Part shown: positions 63,824 to 64,000 of the stretch, in pieces
Layout: the number at the start of each line of letters is the position of its first letter
Numbering within the stretch: the first letter of the stretch is position 1
Assembly (NCBI RefSeq): GCF_000718095.1
Contig: NZ_JOEI01000005.1
Coordinates: forward strand, 550,010-614,009
Length of the DNA: 64,000 nucleotides
Origin: Streptomyces scopuliridis RB72
GTDB lineage: Bacteria; Actinomycetota; Actinomycetes; Streptomycetales; Streptomycetaceae
Direction of reading: 5' to 3'
Notes under the pieces: generated by a model
Told to the model about the DNA's origin: nothing
Seen by the model: the letters and a program-made list of their open reading frames with translations, nothing else
Databases searched by the model: none
Position numbers and translations under genes: made by a program

Positions 63824-64000
63824 ATGAAGGGCGCGGAACGGTTTCGCAGATGGCATGCGCATGACCACATACCCGGTCTCCCGCCACAGCGCGACCGGGG
63901 ACAGAGCGGGGCCGAGTACGCCGCGATGGTCGGCGTCGTCTCGCTGGTCGTGGCGGCGATCGTCGGTCTGAGCGTGCCCGCCGACGAGGCGACCGGGCTG
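63824..64000 (+). CDS. Membrane protein with Flp/TadE-like N-terminus, cut by window edge
   Basis: Fifty-nine residues are visible from an ATG with GAGGAG five bases upstream. A basic head (MKGAERFRRWHAH) is followed by DRGQSGAEYAAMVGVV and a hydrophobic helix, then PADEATGL. GQS-G-AEYA before a hydrophobic run is the class III (prepilin-like) signal found in Flp pilins and TadE-like pseudopilins. Actinobacteria use the same head on larger secreted or surface proteins. The remainder lies outside, so the final domain and length are unknown. The 284-base gap to the divergent protease gene shows no other gene. Confidence 0.55.
   Translation, partial: MKGAERFRRWHAHDHIPGLPPQRDRGQSGAEYAAMVGVVSLVVAAIVGLSVPADEATGL

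Overview
The window is high-GC actinobacterial chromosome and is almost certainly Streptomyces. It carries whiI, a coproporphyrin-type heme pathway (hemE, hemY, hemQ), a rok7B7-xylFGH-ngcEFG block and a UDP-GlcNAc enolpyruvyl transferase with a helix-turn-helix head. As I recall the S. coelicolor map, the same genes lie in the same order between about SCO5998 and SCO6042. Genes are dense, GTG starts and 4-base stop/start overlaps are common, and several promoters look leaderless. I see no tRNA, rRNA, CRISPR array, transposase or integrase.

Layout. 1-3.6 kb: a coupled sugar-acid operon (MFS importer, DapA-family lyase, enolase-superfamily dehydratase cut by the window edge). 3.9-10.5 kb: hemQ, hemY and hemE with a DUF4349 lipoprotein, a CoA-disulfide-reductase-like flavoprotein and a DUF3000 protein. 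10.8-16.7 kb: whiI, RNase D, and the fatty-acid beta-oxidation pair fadA-fadB. 16.7-23.8 kb: a propeller-like protein, a NYN-domain protein, a GT-C membrane glycosyltransferase, an amino-acid permease and dxs. 23.9-32.4 kb: one co-directional block for sugar uptake: xylFGH, the ROK regulator Rok7B7, and ngcEFG for GlcNAc/chitobiose, with a DasR-like site upstream. 32.8-39.4 kb: a secreted GH92 mannosidase and aconitase.

39.6-57.8 kb looks like an accessory carbohydrate island set between acnA and murA, genes I recall as neighbours in S. coelicolor. It has two parts. The first is a divergent module: FGGY kinase plus histidine phosphatase on one side, and DeoR regulator, 2-hydroxyacid dehydrogenase and second FGGY kinase on the other. 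The second is a coupled rhamnoside operon: GH78, substrate-binding lipoprotein, two permeases, GH106. A PhoD-type phosphatase closes it. 57.9-64 kb returns to core genes: the HTH-MurA fusion, an unrecognised 62-residue hydrophobic protein, a large secreted S8 protease and the start of a Flp/TadE-like membrane protein.

The main theme is carbon acquisition: sugar-acid, xylose-type, chitobiose and rhamnoside import, with secreted glycosidases that release the sugars. The most unusual observation is that both borders of the island carry the same operator design (TTATCTC, six bases, GAGATA plus A or T). One copy overlaps the -10 of the HTH-MurA gene and the other lies upstream of aconitase, so the fused HTH may control both itself and acnA.
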